Shown: in pieces, positions 12,227 through 24,540 of the stretch
Position numbering within the stretch: position 1 is the stretch's first letter
Layout: every line of letters starts with the position of its first letter
Assembly (NCBI RefSeq): GCF_001540865.1
Contig: NC_033625.1
Span: 6,718,023-6,782,022, forward strand
DNA length: 64,000 nt
DNA from: Ananas comosus
Lineage: Eukaryota > Streptophyta > Magnoliopsida > Poales > Bromeliaceae
Direction: 5' to 3'
Program-made: the position numbers and the translations under genes
Notes under the pieces: model-generated
What the model was told of the DNA's origin: nothing
The model's input: the letters and a program-made list of their open reading frames with translations, nothing else
The model's database searches: none

Positions 12227-13237
12227 TAACTTAATCTGAGAACAAAATTGCCCTTCTTGATTCACTTTCTTTTTTTTTGGTCCCTTTTTGGAACAACCAA
12301 TAAGATAACAGCTTGTTCGGCTTGCGTCTGGCTGATTGTTGTACCAGTATATGTATTCTGTTGATTCAGCCGACTGTTTTTTAATCTCTGCTCCTTAGTT
12401 ATCTTCTTTGGTTGTATTTTGTACTCCGGCCATTGGGTGGCACAATATTCTTGTTATAATGAAACATAAGCACCGGAATAAGTGATGGTTTAGTTTAGCT
12501 TGAATAAAGTTTTACAGTTAGTAGCTGCTGGAAAAGTTAGCGTTGTTTTACCTCATACTGGTGGTCTTCGGTGTCATGCGGTAATCGGCATATTTTCCAT
12601 AATTTGGTCCTATTATGCGCCTAGGTGTGAAATGCTTCCAATTCCAGTGTTTTAATCTCATTTTTTTTGAAAAAAAAAAGAAAAAAAAAATTCCAAAAGT
12701 GCTTATGAGCCTATTTTGCCACTGGGATAGTGCATTCTCCAAACCATCAACTGCCACTGGGCTAGTGCAATTGCTGGTACTTACATTTCCTAATTGGGGT
12801 GCCAATGGATTCAGCAGGTTTGATCAGATAGTATAGCAAGGCCATGCAGGACCGAGCCGAACCAAACCTGACCCGCCGGTGGGTCAAGACGGTTGAGCTG
12901 TAAACGAGTAGCTAGAGAAAAATGGAAACTATAGAAACGGGGATTTTAGATGTTACGACGTTGTTCTAATTTGCTTTGCTCCACGGGATCTAGTCCGCCT
13001 AAAATAAACTCCTTGCCGCCGCTGCTCTTTTACTGTAAACATTACATTCCAGAAATGACAATGCTCACAATTAGCATTTACACCTGTTTCGGATGATGAA
13101 TTCATAGAGCGCAACTACGTACACCAATCACTTTGAGAGTACCCCTCGCCGCTTCTTCCACTAGGTGTTACTGTTCCATTGGCAAAAAATTCATCAGACA
13201 CTGCTTAAACGCAAAAAAATCACGTCGTCTCTAATTA
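12227..13237. other. Intergenic region between convergent chorismate synthase and LRR kinase genes
   Basis: Holds the 3' UTRs of two convergent genes and A-rich tracts near 12670-12690. No ORF with a recognisable domain; nothing else seen. Confidence 0.6.
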
Positions 13238-16200
13238 CTATTTGCAGCCGATCTTCGCGGAGGCAGACCGACGAATGTTCTTGCGGGAGATGTCGAGGAG
13301 GAGGTCGGACACCCGGCGGGAGGTGGGCCGCTCGGCAGGCGCAGTCCTGGTGCACTGCAGAGCCACGTCGAGCACCTCTAGCATTGACGACTCCTCGCCC
13401 AGCCCCAGAGGGGTGAGAGCGGGGTCGAATAGCTCCTCGCATGTTGCGGCCATCGGAGACCCGTTAACCCGGGATTGCACCCATCTCACCATGTCCACGT
13501 CTCCGGTGAATCTCCTGTCCGTCGGCATCCGCCCGGTCACGAGCTCCATGAGCACTATCCCCATGCTGTACACGTCGCACTTCTCTGTCGCCTTCAAAGT
13601 GTATGCATACTCTGGACGCAGCACGAAAGAAGATCAATTTGATCAGCAAATAACGAATGGGCGAGCGAATTGGGAAAACAAAGCTGAAGAGGTCGAAAGG
13701 CAGAATCGGCAGATCAAAGAGACTAGTAGCAGTGCATGTACCCGGAGCAATGTAGCCGTAGGATCCGGCGAAGCAAGAGCCCGACTCGGTCGTGCATCCT
13801 TTGGAGGACTCGGCGGCCGCCGCCTTGGCGAGGCCAAAATCTCCGAGGTGAGCCTCCATGTCTCCGTCGAGCAGCACATTGCTGGACTTGATGTCCCTGT
13901 GCAAGATCCGCGGCACGCAGTCGTGGTGCAGGTACTCCACCCCCTTGGCCAGCCCGATCGCGATCTTCATTCGCGCGTCCCAGCCCAAGCACTCCCCCTT
14001 CTTCTTATCCTTCTTCTCGCCTCCCCGCCCGCCCGTCGCCTGCAGATCTGCGTGCAGCCAATCCCACAAGCTCCCGTTCTCCATGAATTCGTAAATGAGC
14101 AGGCCGACGCCGCCGCCGCCGCTGGTGCTCTTGCTCTTGTTCTTGTTCTTGTTCTTGTTGCTGCTGAGGAACCCCAACAGCTTCACCAGATGCCTGTGCC
14201 TGACCCGGCCGAGGATTTTCACCTCTCTAGAGAAGCTCTTCTCGCGCAGCAGAGCCAGGTCCCGGTCGCCCGCGCCCGCGCCCGCGCCCGCGATCTTCTT
14301 CACCGCTACCGTCTCGCCGGTCGGCAATTCGGCCTTGTAGACCGTCCCCGACCCGCCCGACCCGATCGCAAACTCCTCGCTCAGGTTGCAGGTCGCCTCC
14401 ATGATGGCCTCCCACTTGAATTCCCGGCGCCCGGAGCCCTTCGCGATCAAATGCCGATCGGCGCGCGAAGAGCCCGACGACGAGTACGCGGCGCAGTTCA
14501 CTTCGCTCGTTCGCCTCCGGTGCCGCCGCTGATTGATCTTCACGGCGACAAAGATTAGCGCCAGCATCAGAGCCAGCGTGACCGAGGCGGAGATGAGGGC
14601 GACGGACGCCGAATGCAGCGTCCTCGACCGCCTCAGAGAGTTCGAGGAGCCGGGGCCGGCCGTGGCGCACAGCTGCGAGAGGGGGCGCCCGCAGAGGGCG
14701 AGGTTCGCGGCGAACGACTGCGGCGGCCACCGCGAGAACCGCGCGTCCAGTTGGCCCCCGAGCTTGTTGTAGGAGAGGTCGAGAGACACCAAGCTGGTCA
14801 TCTCCGCGATTTGGCCGGGGACCGCGCCGGCGAGCGAGTTGTGAGAGAGGTTCAGTTCTTCGAGCTTGGAGAGCGAGCGCAGAGAGGCCGGGATTTCTCC
14901 GGTGAGGCCGTTGTCGCTGAGGTCCAGCGCGCTCTGCAGCTCCTGCAGCTGCCCGAGCTCGGCCGGGATGCCTCCGGAGAAGAGGTTGTGCGAGAGCCGG
15001 AGATCGTAGAGGCTGCGGAGCCTTCCCAGGGACGCGGGGATCGCCCCGGAGAGCCGGTTGCCGGCGAGGTTGAGCACGTTGAGCGAGGCCAGGTTCCCTA
15101 CCTGCGCCGGGAGCGAGCCGTTCAGCACGTTGCCGTCGAGAGACAGCTTCAGCAGGTTGGTGGAGTTGAAGAGCTCGGCCGGTATCGGCCCCGCGAAGGC
15201 GTTGGAGGAGAGCGCGAGCTCCCCGAGCCGCGGCAGCGCCCCGAGCCACGCGGGGACGGCGCCGGCGAGGCGGTTGTCGCTGAGGATGATGTGGCCGAGA
15301 TTGCCGCACGCGGCGAGCTCGTCGGGTATCTCTCCGGAGAGCGAATTGCTCGACAGGTCGAGGAGGGAGAGGGCGGCGACCGCGCCGAGCGTCGCGGGGA
15401 TCGCCCCGACGAGGCGGTTGCTGCCGAGGCGGATCCTCTCGAGCATGGGCGAGTTCCCCAGCTGCGCGGGCACCTCGAGGTCGAAGGAGTTGTTGGTGAG
15501 GTCGAAGGAGAGCAGCGACGTCGAGCCGCAGAGCGGGAGGATGCTCCCGGCGAGGCGGTTGTTGGAGAGGTTCACTCTGGTGATGTTCCGGCAGTCGAAC
15601 AGCTCGTCGGGGACGCTCCCTTCGAGCGAATTGTTGTACAGCATCAGCTGCTCGAGCGATCCCAGGAGCCCGAAGCTCGCCGGGATCCCTCCGGACAGCC
15701 GGTTGTCCGCCAGGTCGAGAATCGCGAGCTGGCGGCAGTCGCCCAGCGCCGCGGGGATCTCCCCGGAGAGGGCATTCTGCCTCAGGTGCAAGAAATTGAG
15801 GTCCTTCAGCCGGCCGACGGTGGCGGGGATGCTCCCGGCGAACTGGTTCCCGAAGAGGTCGAGCATCTGCAGGCCGGAGCAGTTGCCGATAGCGTCCGGT
15901 ATCTCGCCGTCGAGCTGGTTCTCGTACAGGTAAAGAATCTGCAGCCGGGCCAGCCGGCCGATCTGATCCGGCAGCGGGCCCCGCAGCGCGTTGTGGTAGA
16001 GGGACAGCGTCCGGAGGTCGGTGAGGTTGCCGAAGAGCGCGGCGGGGATGGGGCCGGAGAGGGTGTTGTTGTTGAGCAGGAGGTCGGTGAGGTTGCGGAG
16101 CAGGCCGAGCTGCGGGGGGATGGCGCCGGCCAGGCTGTTGTTGGCCAAGTCCAGCTGCGTCAGCGACCGGCATTCCGCCAGCCCCGCCGGGATCTCGCCC

Positions 16201-17418
16201 GAGATGTTGTTGGTCGACAGCAGCAGGTGCTCCAGGCTCCGAGATAACCTCCCCCCGCCGCCGCCGCCGCCGCACAGCTCGTCGGCCGGCAGAGGGCCGG
16301 AGAGCCTGTTGTCGGAGAGCACGAGGTAGCCCAGCTGGCCCAGACCGCCGAGCTCGCCCGGGATGGCGCCGACGAGCTCGTTCGACGACAGGTCCAGCGT
16401 CTGCAGGCTGCCCAGTCGGCCCAGCGACCGCGGAATGGGGCCCGCCAGCCGGTTGCCCATCAGGTTGAGGTAGACCAGCTGGCCCATCCCTCCGAGCTCG
16501 CTCGGTATCGGCCCCTCCAGCGAGTTGTCGGCCAGGTTCAGTATCTGGAGACTCCCCAGCCTTCCGAGTCGGCTCGGGATGCTTCCGCCGAGCCGATTCC
16601 CCGCCAAGGTGAGCACGACCAGACTCGCGCACTCGCCCAGCTCCGGCGGGATGGGGCCCTGGAGCCGGTTGTCTTGGAGCACCAGGTTCTGGAGCCCGGT
16701 CAGCCGGCCCAGCCGGCTCGGTATCGGGCCGGTTAGGTTGCACGAGGCCAGACCCAGCACGGTGAGGTTCGCCGGATCGCCGAGCGAGTCGGGGATCGGG
16801 CCGGAGACGCCCGGGTTGTCGCCGAGTCGGAGGACTCGGAGGCTGGCGAGAGAGCCGAGCTCCGGGGGGATGGGGCCGGAGAGCTGGTTCGAGTAGAGGA
16901 GGAGGGCGGCTAAGCCGGTGAGCCGGGCGAGCTGGGCCGGGATGGGACCGGAGAGCCGGTTCGAGGAGAGGTCGAGGGAGCGGAGGCTAGCGAGGCGGGC
17001 GAGGGAGGCNTTCGAGTAGAGGAGGAGGGCGGCTAAGCCGGTGAGCCGGGCGAGCTGGGCCGGGATGGGACCGGAGAGCCGGTTCGAGGAGAGGTCGAGG
17101 GAGCGGAGGCTAGCGAGACGAGCCGGAGAGGTTGAGACCGAGTACGACCGGACCGGCTGCGGCCGGGTCGCAGGCGATTCCGGTCCAGGAGCAGCAGTCC
17201 GGGTTGGTGTCGGGGTCCCAGTCGCCGAGCACTCCGAGCGGGTCCTCGGCGAACGACTTGCTGATCTCCAAGAGAGCGTCCAGTGTTTGATCCACGACCG
17301 TTTCCGATTCCATGGGGTAGGCATCACTTGCTGCTGGTTTTGCATGGGAAGGAGAAGGAATGATACTCGACCAAATTATGAGAGCCCCCAACGTCCACAA
17401 CACGAAGGTACGAGCCAT
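13238..17418 (-). CDS. GSO1: GSO1-like LRR receptor-like Ser/Thr kinase (broken at an assembly gap)
   Basis: CDS complement(join(13238..13611, 13742..17418)), with a break near 17010-17118. The start at 17418 gives a signal peptide (MARTFVLWTLGALIIW...) and an LRRNT_2 cap ending in DCCSWTGIAC. About 31 LRRs follow, mostly of 24 residues with LSGxIP spacing, then a C-terminal cap, one membrane helix, and an RD kinase: GSGGSGTVYKAEL, VAVKKI, LHRDIKSSN, GDFGLAK. The single 130-base intron falls between IAP and EYAY. The match to GASSHO1/SCHENGEN3, the CIF-peptide receptor for Casparian strip and embryo cuticle integrity, is close, including YTLKATEKCDVYSMG and TDRRF..DMVRWVQ; GSO1 versus GSO2 is not resolved. 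The N-terminal exon is in a different frame from the LRR block; the join contains an N and a 107-bp duplicate (see findings). Coding DNA is extremely G+C rich, unlike its flanks. Confidence 0.9.
16888..17117. repeat. 107-bp direct duplicate flanking a single-N gap inside the LRR exon
   Basis: 16888-16994 and 17011-17117 are identical over 107 bases; N is at 17010. The left copy continues into a normal first-LRR sequence (SLAR), while the right copy continues abruptly into the N-terminal exon in another frame. It looks like two unmerged contig ends rather than a real repeat. Confidence 0.85.
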
Positions 17419-19551
17419 GTCCCTATAATGAAGCTAGCTCTAGCTTTAAATACTGGGAGATAGCATTTTGTTTACATTTTCATTACATATATATATATAT
17501 ATGCGTGCATGCATGCATGTATGCATGGGAAGAGATACAATCAGTGATATATAGGAGAGTTTAAATTGGCATGGGGGCCTGATGGTTTGCGTCAGAAGCA
17601 TCGAGTTGCGTTGTGTGAACTGTGAACTGGGAAAGGGTTGGGAAGTGATTAAGTGAAGGATGGGGACAAAGGGGAGAGAGAGCATTAAATGGCACCGCCT
17701 AGTTCGGCCTCTAGAAGCGGAGAGGGGAGAGCAGTGTATCCGCATGGAGATACAGCAGTTAGGATTGTGACTCATAATGGGAGGGCTATCTTGAAGAGAG
17801 AGACATATAGAGAGAGAGAGAGAGAGACTCAGGGGCAAAAGTCGTGAAGTCAAAGGGGAGGGAGGGTCGTTGTACGTACGTCTTAGAAAGAAAGAAAGAG
17901 AGCGGTTGGATGCCCCCATTGGTACATATTATATATTATATATATATATATATAACTGTACGAATTTGGAGTACGTGGTGACATATATATGTGTATATAT
18001 ATATATATATGTTATTGATGAGGCGAGGTTGCATTATGCATTAATAAATCTGCGGTGTTGGGGTGTTTGGGGGGATTCAGCTGATGCTTTGACCGGATCG
18101 AAATGGGGGAGGGTCAGATTCAGACGTCGCCCGATATAGTATTGTCAGGGGAGGGCGAGAGGTCGCGTTCGCTTGGACGTCGCATCACATGTTATCCTCG
18201 CTATGATTCTCTTATTACTAGGCTGTCTTAATTGTTTCTTTTACACCTTTTGCATTCACGGGCCCGTCAAAACAGCTCCGTCCCTGCATTATTCCATCGC
18301 ACAAAACAACCCTTCCCAATTATTCTCTCTGGCCGTTGTTTTATCATTGTCACAACCACTCTTTCTCTTTCTCGCTCTCTCTCTTTCCTACCCTCTCGTA
18401 TTTTTTTTATAATATATATATATATATATATATATAATTAGCTCCTATTTTTTAAAAAATATCAAATATTGCGCTGTGTTGTAAAAGTTTCTTAACCTTT
18501 TAGATATAAAAATATCATAGTTTTAGGATGATGTGAGCCCTTAGCGGTTGGGGGTGGATTGATTAGAATAGTATTTTATCTAACGGATTGTAAATGATCA
18601 ACAGTACTCTGATACTACGGTTAAAAACACTACAAGCCATAAAGTAATTAGTGCTTTACAAGCACTAGCCCGGACTATATATTATACTATAGTATATATA
18701 TATATATATATATATATATGCAAAACAATAAAAACCCTTCCTGCACTTCAGCTGTCTTTGTATAAAATGTATGTAAATTTTTATCATCCACTTTATTGCT
18801 GTTTTCAATTAATTTTGTAATTTTGAATGATTTATTGAAATTAAAAATAACATTTTATCTAAAATGATTTGGGATAATAATAGGTCGGAATCATATTCTG
18901 CATATTCATATACATTAGTTGCAACAAATGATACACATATCAAGATAAAAGAGAGAATTCCTAGAGCTACCTAAATGGGCAATTTACTTTTTACAGGGTA
19001 GGTCAAATCTGGACGCTATTCTCTACCCGAAATTTTTTTTTTTTTTAGAGCAATTAATTTATCCATAGGATGAAGTGCAATAAGTTATTATGTAATTTAG
19101 CCTCAAGGTTATTTTATAAAACTCAAATAATCCAACGTTCTCGTGCAAACTAATACGCATTTGGACGTGATTGGGGTTGTGCCACCGAACCCAAGTGTCC
19201 GTTTGTAGCATTTTCTCTACAAGTGGGGGAAGGAGAGGGGAATGTAGCAACGACTCAATTAAGGGCCATTGCTCATATAATAAGCCTATTGGTGATGTTG
19301 TTTTGTGCTAAAAAGTCCACACATAAGTGTGTGAGAAGCAACCTTTATTCTTACTATTTTTATTGTTTATTGGATGGGGTTTAGATAAGGATGGAAATAT
19401 GAATGGTAGGAGAGCCTTGAATGCTACTTTACATACATAATTTTATGTGGGACTCATTATTATTATTATTCTTCCTAGTGAAGCATGAAATTTGGTAAAC
19501 TAACCCCTCTTCTTCTGCTTTGGTTTTCATTAATGATTGACCTTTTTTTTT
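17419..19551. other. Promoter side of LRR kinase gene and AT-rich intergenic DNA
   Basis: Contains TA-rich tracts near 17487-17501, 17940-17955, 17990-18010, 18413-18436 and 18688-18719, and CT/GA tracts near 17810-17828 and 18360-18390. The segment at 18455-18680 shares TAGGATGATGTG and a right end AGCACTAGCCCGGAC with the MITE family of 8402-8643 and is probably a diverged relative. ORFs here are low-complexity. Confidence 0.5.
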
Positions 19552-19850
19552 AAAAAAAAAATAGGTAGCAAGTTACCTGCTTCATTTATTAAGCAAAATG
19601 AATTTAGCGTACAATTTGGAAACAGCTAGGGCCTCCGAACCGAGGGAACAAGAAGAGAAAGATAAGAGAAAAAAAATAAGAGAACAAAAACCAGATTCAT
19701 GAGACCCAGTAAACACGAGCAAACCAAAAATAAACAAAGGGGTGACCAAAGGCAGGGCACCAAGGCCGGGAGATAATCAAAGTGCTTCGTTCCAGGCTTC
19801 GATCAAAACGGCGACACGTTCGAGAGGCCTGAAAACCAGGTCCATGATTG
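19552..19850 (-). mobile_element. LINE 3' end remnant (reverse orientation)
   Basis: Read on the minus strand it ends in TTGCTTAATAAATGAAGCAG, then the short inverted repeat GGTAACTTGCTACC and a poly(A) run. This matches the arrangement at the 3' end of the RT-containing remnant at 21436-21930. No reverse transcriptase ORF remains; it is a 5'-truncated 3' UTR. Confidence 0.55.
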
Positions 19851-19985
19851 ACCTCTTTTATGTTTACGTGTTAGACAGTTACTTTCATTTCCTTTCCTCA
19901 ATGGAAGCGCTTCACCTAATTAACTAAAATAGTAAACTATAAATAAGTACAAGAACATATATATTTCCTTTTGATGGTTTACTGC

Positions 19986-20010
19986 AAAAAAAAAAAAAAA
20001 AAAAAAAAAA
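19986..20010 (+). repeat. Poly(A) tract
   Basis: An uninterrupted run of about 25 A, possibly the tail of an unrecognised retroposon or simple slippage. Confidence 0.6.
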
Positions 20011-20738
20011 ACTTTTTGTTGGTAGGTACAGTTAATGGGTTTTGTGGGCGATCGAGCCTAGCGAGACTAATATATTGGACTAGATATACCAAAGCAACCT
20101 GCACCACAGTACGTGTCCCCAGAATCAAATAAACTAATAGGGCTTGTCCTTCTTTTCTTTTCTTTTCTTTTTTTTCCTTTTTTTATTTTTTAAATCCAGC
20201 CTGTCGTATAGGCTCCACATTTTGAAGAATTTTCTAGCACCTATTTGTATGAAACTTAAAATTGGGAAAATCAACGGCACAGTTAAATATACATGAAAGC
20301 TCAAATCCCTAACCTCATAGTTAGCTCTCGAATACCTAGTTACTAGACCAGTAAATCTGCAATGGTCTCATAAAGCACTAGATTATGACTATCTTTAGGA
20401 GGAAAGAGATTAATCGACAACTCTTGAGTAGAAAAGGTGGTTGAGAATTGGAAGCTATGGTGTACTTTTATTAGTAAATGATTCTTAACCTTAGAAGAAA
20501 TAATTGCAAAACTAAAAGAACAAGGCCTTTTTACCCTCTTTCTTGGTAATAGAAACCCCAACCCTCTCCTATATAATTCAATTACTTTTTGAAAGTGCAT
20601 TATTCCCAAACTAATTAACTAACGTGGTTTGGAATTCGGATGAACACTTTTCGGTTAAATCGACCTACTTGGCACTGACAGATCGTGGGACAAGAGACGC
20701 ACGCGCCTCCAACATCTGGAATCTCAAAATCCCCCTAA

Positions 20739-21402
20739 GGGTGCGTTTGGTTCGAGTTATCCTGACAGGATTACAGGCAATCCTGCCAGGATAACTGTGT
20801 TTGGTTAATCCGCTATGTAATCTAGTCGTTAATGTAGCATTACAAATCGAGCAGGATTACATCAAAAATATTAACGGGAGGGGGGTCGTGTATCTTGTAT
20901 TACTGAAACCCGTTAATACTACATATTATGTAAAATGACAATTTTACCCTCCAAAAATTCCAAATCTAATTAACAGTATTATTTTCATCTCTCTCTCGCC
21001 TTCGTCCCGGCCCTCTCTCTCGCACGCCGCTTTCTCTCGCTCTCTCTCGACGTCTCTCTCTCTCTCTCTCGCGCACGAACACCTATCATTTTCTATTGCG
21101 TCGTCCTCCCAAATAATTATCACGATCTCCTTCCCTCCATTCGTCATTTTCGCAAAAAACAATATTCAAATGACTACAACATGGGCAATTTTGAAAAAAA
21201 CTATACTTTTATGTCATGATTACTAAATTTTATAAACTGAACCAAACATATTAATGCTATAAACACTGTAATTTAGTATTACATTACTGTATAAAACCAA
21301 ACGCTCTAATGCAGCATTAGTAGTAATCTCACGCCGAAATCCAACATACCTGGATATGTCGAGATACTTTGTAATATTACATAACTCGAATCAAACGGGC
21401 CC
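20739..21402. mobile_element. Tourist-like (PIF/Harbinger) MITE, 664 bp
   Basis: Terminal inverted repeats of about 22 bases: GGGTGCGTTTGGTTCGAGTT at the left and, inverted, GGGCCCGTTTGATTCGAGTT at the right (three mismatches), each directly flanked by TAA (20736-20738 and 21403-21405). A three-base TAA target duplication and a GGG-starting inverted repeat fit the Tourist/PIF-Harbinger group. Interior: several TAATACTACA/GTAATATTAC-like phrases and a CT-rich run at 20985-21075; no transposase ORF. Confidence 0.75.
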
Positions 21403-21435
21403 TAAAGGTAAAAGTGTTTAGCTGGTTGGTACTTA

Positions 21436-21930
21436 AGAAAAGGTTGCTTATAGTGATAAACTTGTTAAGAGAGATTGGTTGGACGACCCTATCTATGTAC
21501 TATACGGGTCGGACGAGAAATCAGTAGACCATCTGTTCACCCGGTGCATATTCTGTAAGTTTATTATAGTGTTAGAGGTGGACGATATCCTGTCTCACGA
21601 CTTGGGGAACGACGTGAATCTCGTATGGAATAGGTGGATGGGCCGAAAGAATCGCCTAACGAAGCGATCCAGACTTACTGACCTAATAGATTGTTGGTAG
21701 ATTATATGAAAGGTCAGAAACGACACAGTTTTTAGGAACACTGCCCCCAACCCTGAGCTAGCGGTCCTCAAACTCAAGTTTCTTGTGAAGGAGTGGGATT
21801 CCCTCCCTGTTTCGTAGTTTTTTTTTTTTTTTTTTTGCTCCCGGGACCTGGTTGTCATATATTTATAGCCTAATTCATCAGTTCAATAAATGAAGAGAGT
21901 AGCGTGCTACCTCTTTCTTAAAAAAAAAAA
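21436..21930 (+). mobile_element. 5'-truncated L1-type LINE, 3' end with RT zinc-binding remnant
   Basis: The frame at 21448-21816 reads as the C-terminal tail of a plant LINE reverse transcriptase: LVKRDWLDDPIYVLYGSDEK then SVDHLFTRCIF (the zf-RVT region, one Cys replaced by Tyr), then RNDTVFRNTAPNPEL and LKLKFLVKEW. Two in-frame stops (after IDCW) show it is dead. The 3' UTR ends with AATAAATGAAG, a GTAGC/GCTAC hairpin (21898-21909) and a poly(A) run to 21930. Confidence 0.75.
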
Positions 21931-23672
21931 TAACTAACATGGTCGGTCATATACAATTCTCTACATTGTCATTTTCTTTCTTTGCTAATTACAAAGTTTG
22001 AAAGGTTGAAAATGCTGCTTGGATACAAACAAACATCGTGTACCTTACTAGATCTGGCTATTCCGAAAATTCAAAGGTCCACTAAGAAGTTTTCAAATCA
22101 AGTGTGTGCATCTATGCTATACCGTACAAAATTTCTGATAGGCCTACCAACATTATCCAAATTTGTTTAATCACACCTGTATAACATCATGTAATGAGTC
22201 CACAAGGCAGGACAACTTACAGAAAAAACGACCATAGCAAGAGACACGGACAGCTAGTGATAGGAAACATGTGGACTTCAACCAATGAATACGAAATATT
22301 CAAAGAGTTTATATGACACGGTTGTATTTTTATTTTTAGCTATAGTTATTCTTAACAAAGTGTTTGACAAAAAAATAATAATAATAAAAAAAAAATCAAT
22401 ACTTTCGTCACAATAAAAATTAGAAATCAGATTTCAAAGCCAAGAAAATCTGCTGAAGAAATTTTTCGTATAAAACTTCTCCTAATAAAACTGGCGCTGG
22501 ACAATACTTCATCAGCATCATACCATAAAGCAGGGACAAATCCAAACTCTAATTATCCAAAATTAGTTTAAATTATGATCAAGGGGATAAAATTTTTCCA
22601 ACCAAGTTTGGAATTATGCACGAATTGCAAAGGAAACATGCATGCATATAGCAGCCTCATATGAAATGGCTTCTCGTCAACGCATTCACTTAGTCGGGCT
22701 GTCCATAAAAGCCAACCAAAATAAAGTACGTGACAAATGTACTTTAGCCCCACACCAAGTTGTGAATCACATGTGACCCGCAAATTAATCAACTCGAATC
22801 CTGCAAAGATTTTGACTCTTTAGAGAAGGGACAAACCATGCTAAAGAATGATCATCTCCCCATTATTATTTATTCGATTATGTTCTCACTAATCAATTTG
22901 AACACATAAACGTCGCGCTTGTGGAACAAGCGAGTAAATTGTTGTAGCTGAGAACCCGTGAATAACTTAAATCTTTTTTTTTAACTATCAAAAGAGCACA
23001 AAAATCTAATTATAAACTATGCGACTTATAAGACATATGATAGTTATATTATTGCTTTAAAATATTCCAATTCACAATATCAGATATAAGTTGATAGGTT
23101 ACAATATATGTTAAATCAATCAGTAATATATTGTATCGCAATTCATACATGGTAAACTTTATTTACAAAGGCAATCCTAAAACGTAATATATCAAAAAAC
23201 TTTATGTTCTTTTTAAATTTATACTGACCGGTAAATTCGAATCTCAAAATAATAACGAGCAGCGAATTTAACAGTGAAAATGTCCAGAAGCCGTGTCATA
23301 CTCAGCATATATATTTATATATAATAAGAATATATAAGATCCTACGACGTACACGCATGCACTGTTGAATCAGTAAGAAAATCAAGGGCCAGGCCGTGCC
23401 AATAGAAGTCGTGTGAACAATGTTGAAACCTTAACAGGGTAGACGCGCGGTACTGGGCCGGCCCTTCAAGAGTTAAAAATGGGCCGGTGCAGCTCCCTCC
23501 CGGTGGGGCCAACTTATTCATCCTAGTTAGACTAGACCTGGCACATGGCTGAGATTAGCCCTCCAGTGACTCAAAATCGAGGGATGCCTAAACAATCAGG
23601 TCCATTATCTCAAGGTGCTCTCACACTGCCACTCCTATACCGCTAATAATAGCTGCATGTGGCCTCACTTCC
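21931..23672. other. AT-rich intergenic DNA upstream of permease-like gene
   Basis: No ORF with a domain. Near 23455-23495 GGGCCGGCCC and GGGCCGG occur; a C/T-rich leader begins at about 23735. Otherwise nothing recognisable. Confidence 0.5.
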
Positions 23673-24174
23673 TTGATATTTTTTTTCAGCTTTCAGATTC
23701 CCTGCAGATTCTCTAGTGCATATTCTCCCTGCCCAACCACCTCTCTCTCCCTCCCTCTCTCTCTCCCTCTCCCTCTCCCTCTAATAAATGTGCATTCTTT
23801 CTGTGTCTTCCTACTCCAAGGGCCATGTCTTGCAGAGATCCACTTTAGCTTCACAGGAGCCAAGAACCAGTCCGAAGGAAAAAAAATAGTCTGCTTCAGA
23901 TCGACACAATATGCTGATATAGTGTATGGCAACCACTGTACCTGCATGAGTTTTAATGCGAATGCACATCGAGGCTTGGCGGCTACGACCCATAGGAGGG
24001 TGATTACAACAGAGTCCGAAGGGAGCTCAGAAGAGGCACCAAAGGTATCAGTGGGGCCCAAGAAGACGTGGAAGAGAGGGACGATAGTCGGTGCTGTCTC
24101 TTTGATAGTTGGAACCACAGAAGACATACCCCGCCGTACTCTTTCCGTCCCCTTCCTTTTTAATTTCTATCAAT

Positions 24175-24540
24175 CTATCTATCATCTACCTATCTTTCTA
24201 TCTGTGTATGCATGTGTACTCACCGACAAGCATACTAACACATATGCAAACACTGATGCAATCAGAGACAGGCACACATACAAACATGCGCGTGCATGTG
24301 GATACACACTGGTACATGCAAAACAAATATACGTATGCTCATATATATGTACAAACAATACACATATATGCATGTATCAACATTCTGCCTAGTTATGTAT
24401 GCATATCTGTATGTGTACGAAGAATAGAAGTATATGAATGTATGTATGTATGTATTATGCATGTATATATGACATAGACACGTAGTACATACGTATGTAT
24501 GAATGTGTGTATGCGCAATAGGCATGTACATAAAATGTAT
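24175..24540 (+). repeat. CATA/TATG/ATCT low-complexity tract in permease-like gene
   Basis: Interleaved ATCT, ACAT, TATG and GTAT units occupy most of the space where the missing helix-1 coding sequence and its donor would be expected. The ORFs here on both strands are artefacts of the repeat. Confidence 0.7.

Noticed and set aside
14613..16247. 544-codon plus-strand ORF and 838-codon minus-strand ORF (14227-16743)
   Set aside because: Both overlap the clear LRR-kinase frame, are Arg/Pro/Glu/Gln-rich, and arise from third-position G+C bias without start or stop selection.
17446..17919. 157-codon minus-strand ORF upstream of the LRR kinase
   Set aside because: Promoter-side low-complexity sequence (CT/TA tracts); no domain, and the kinase signal peptide begins cleanly at 17418.
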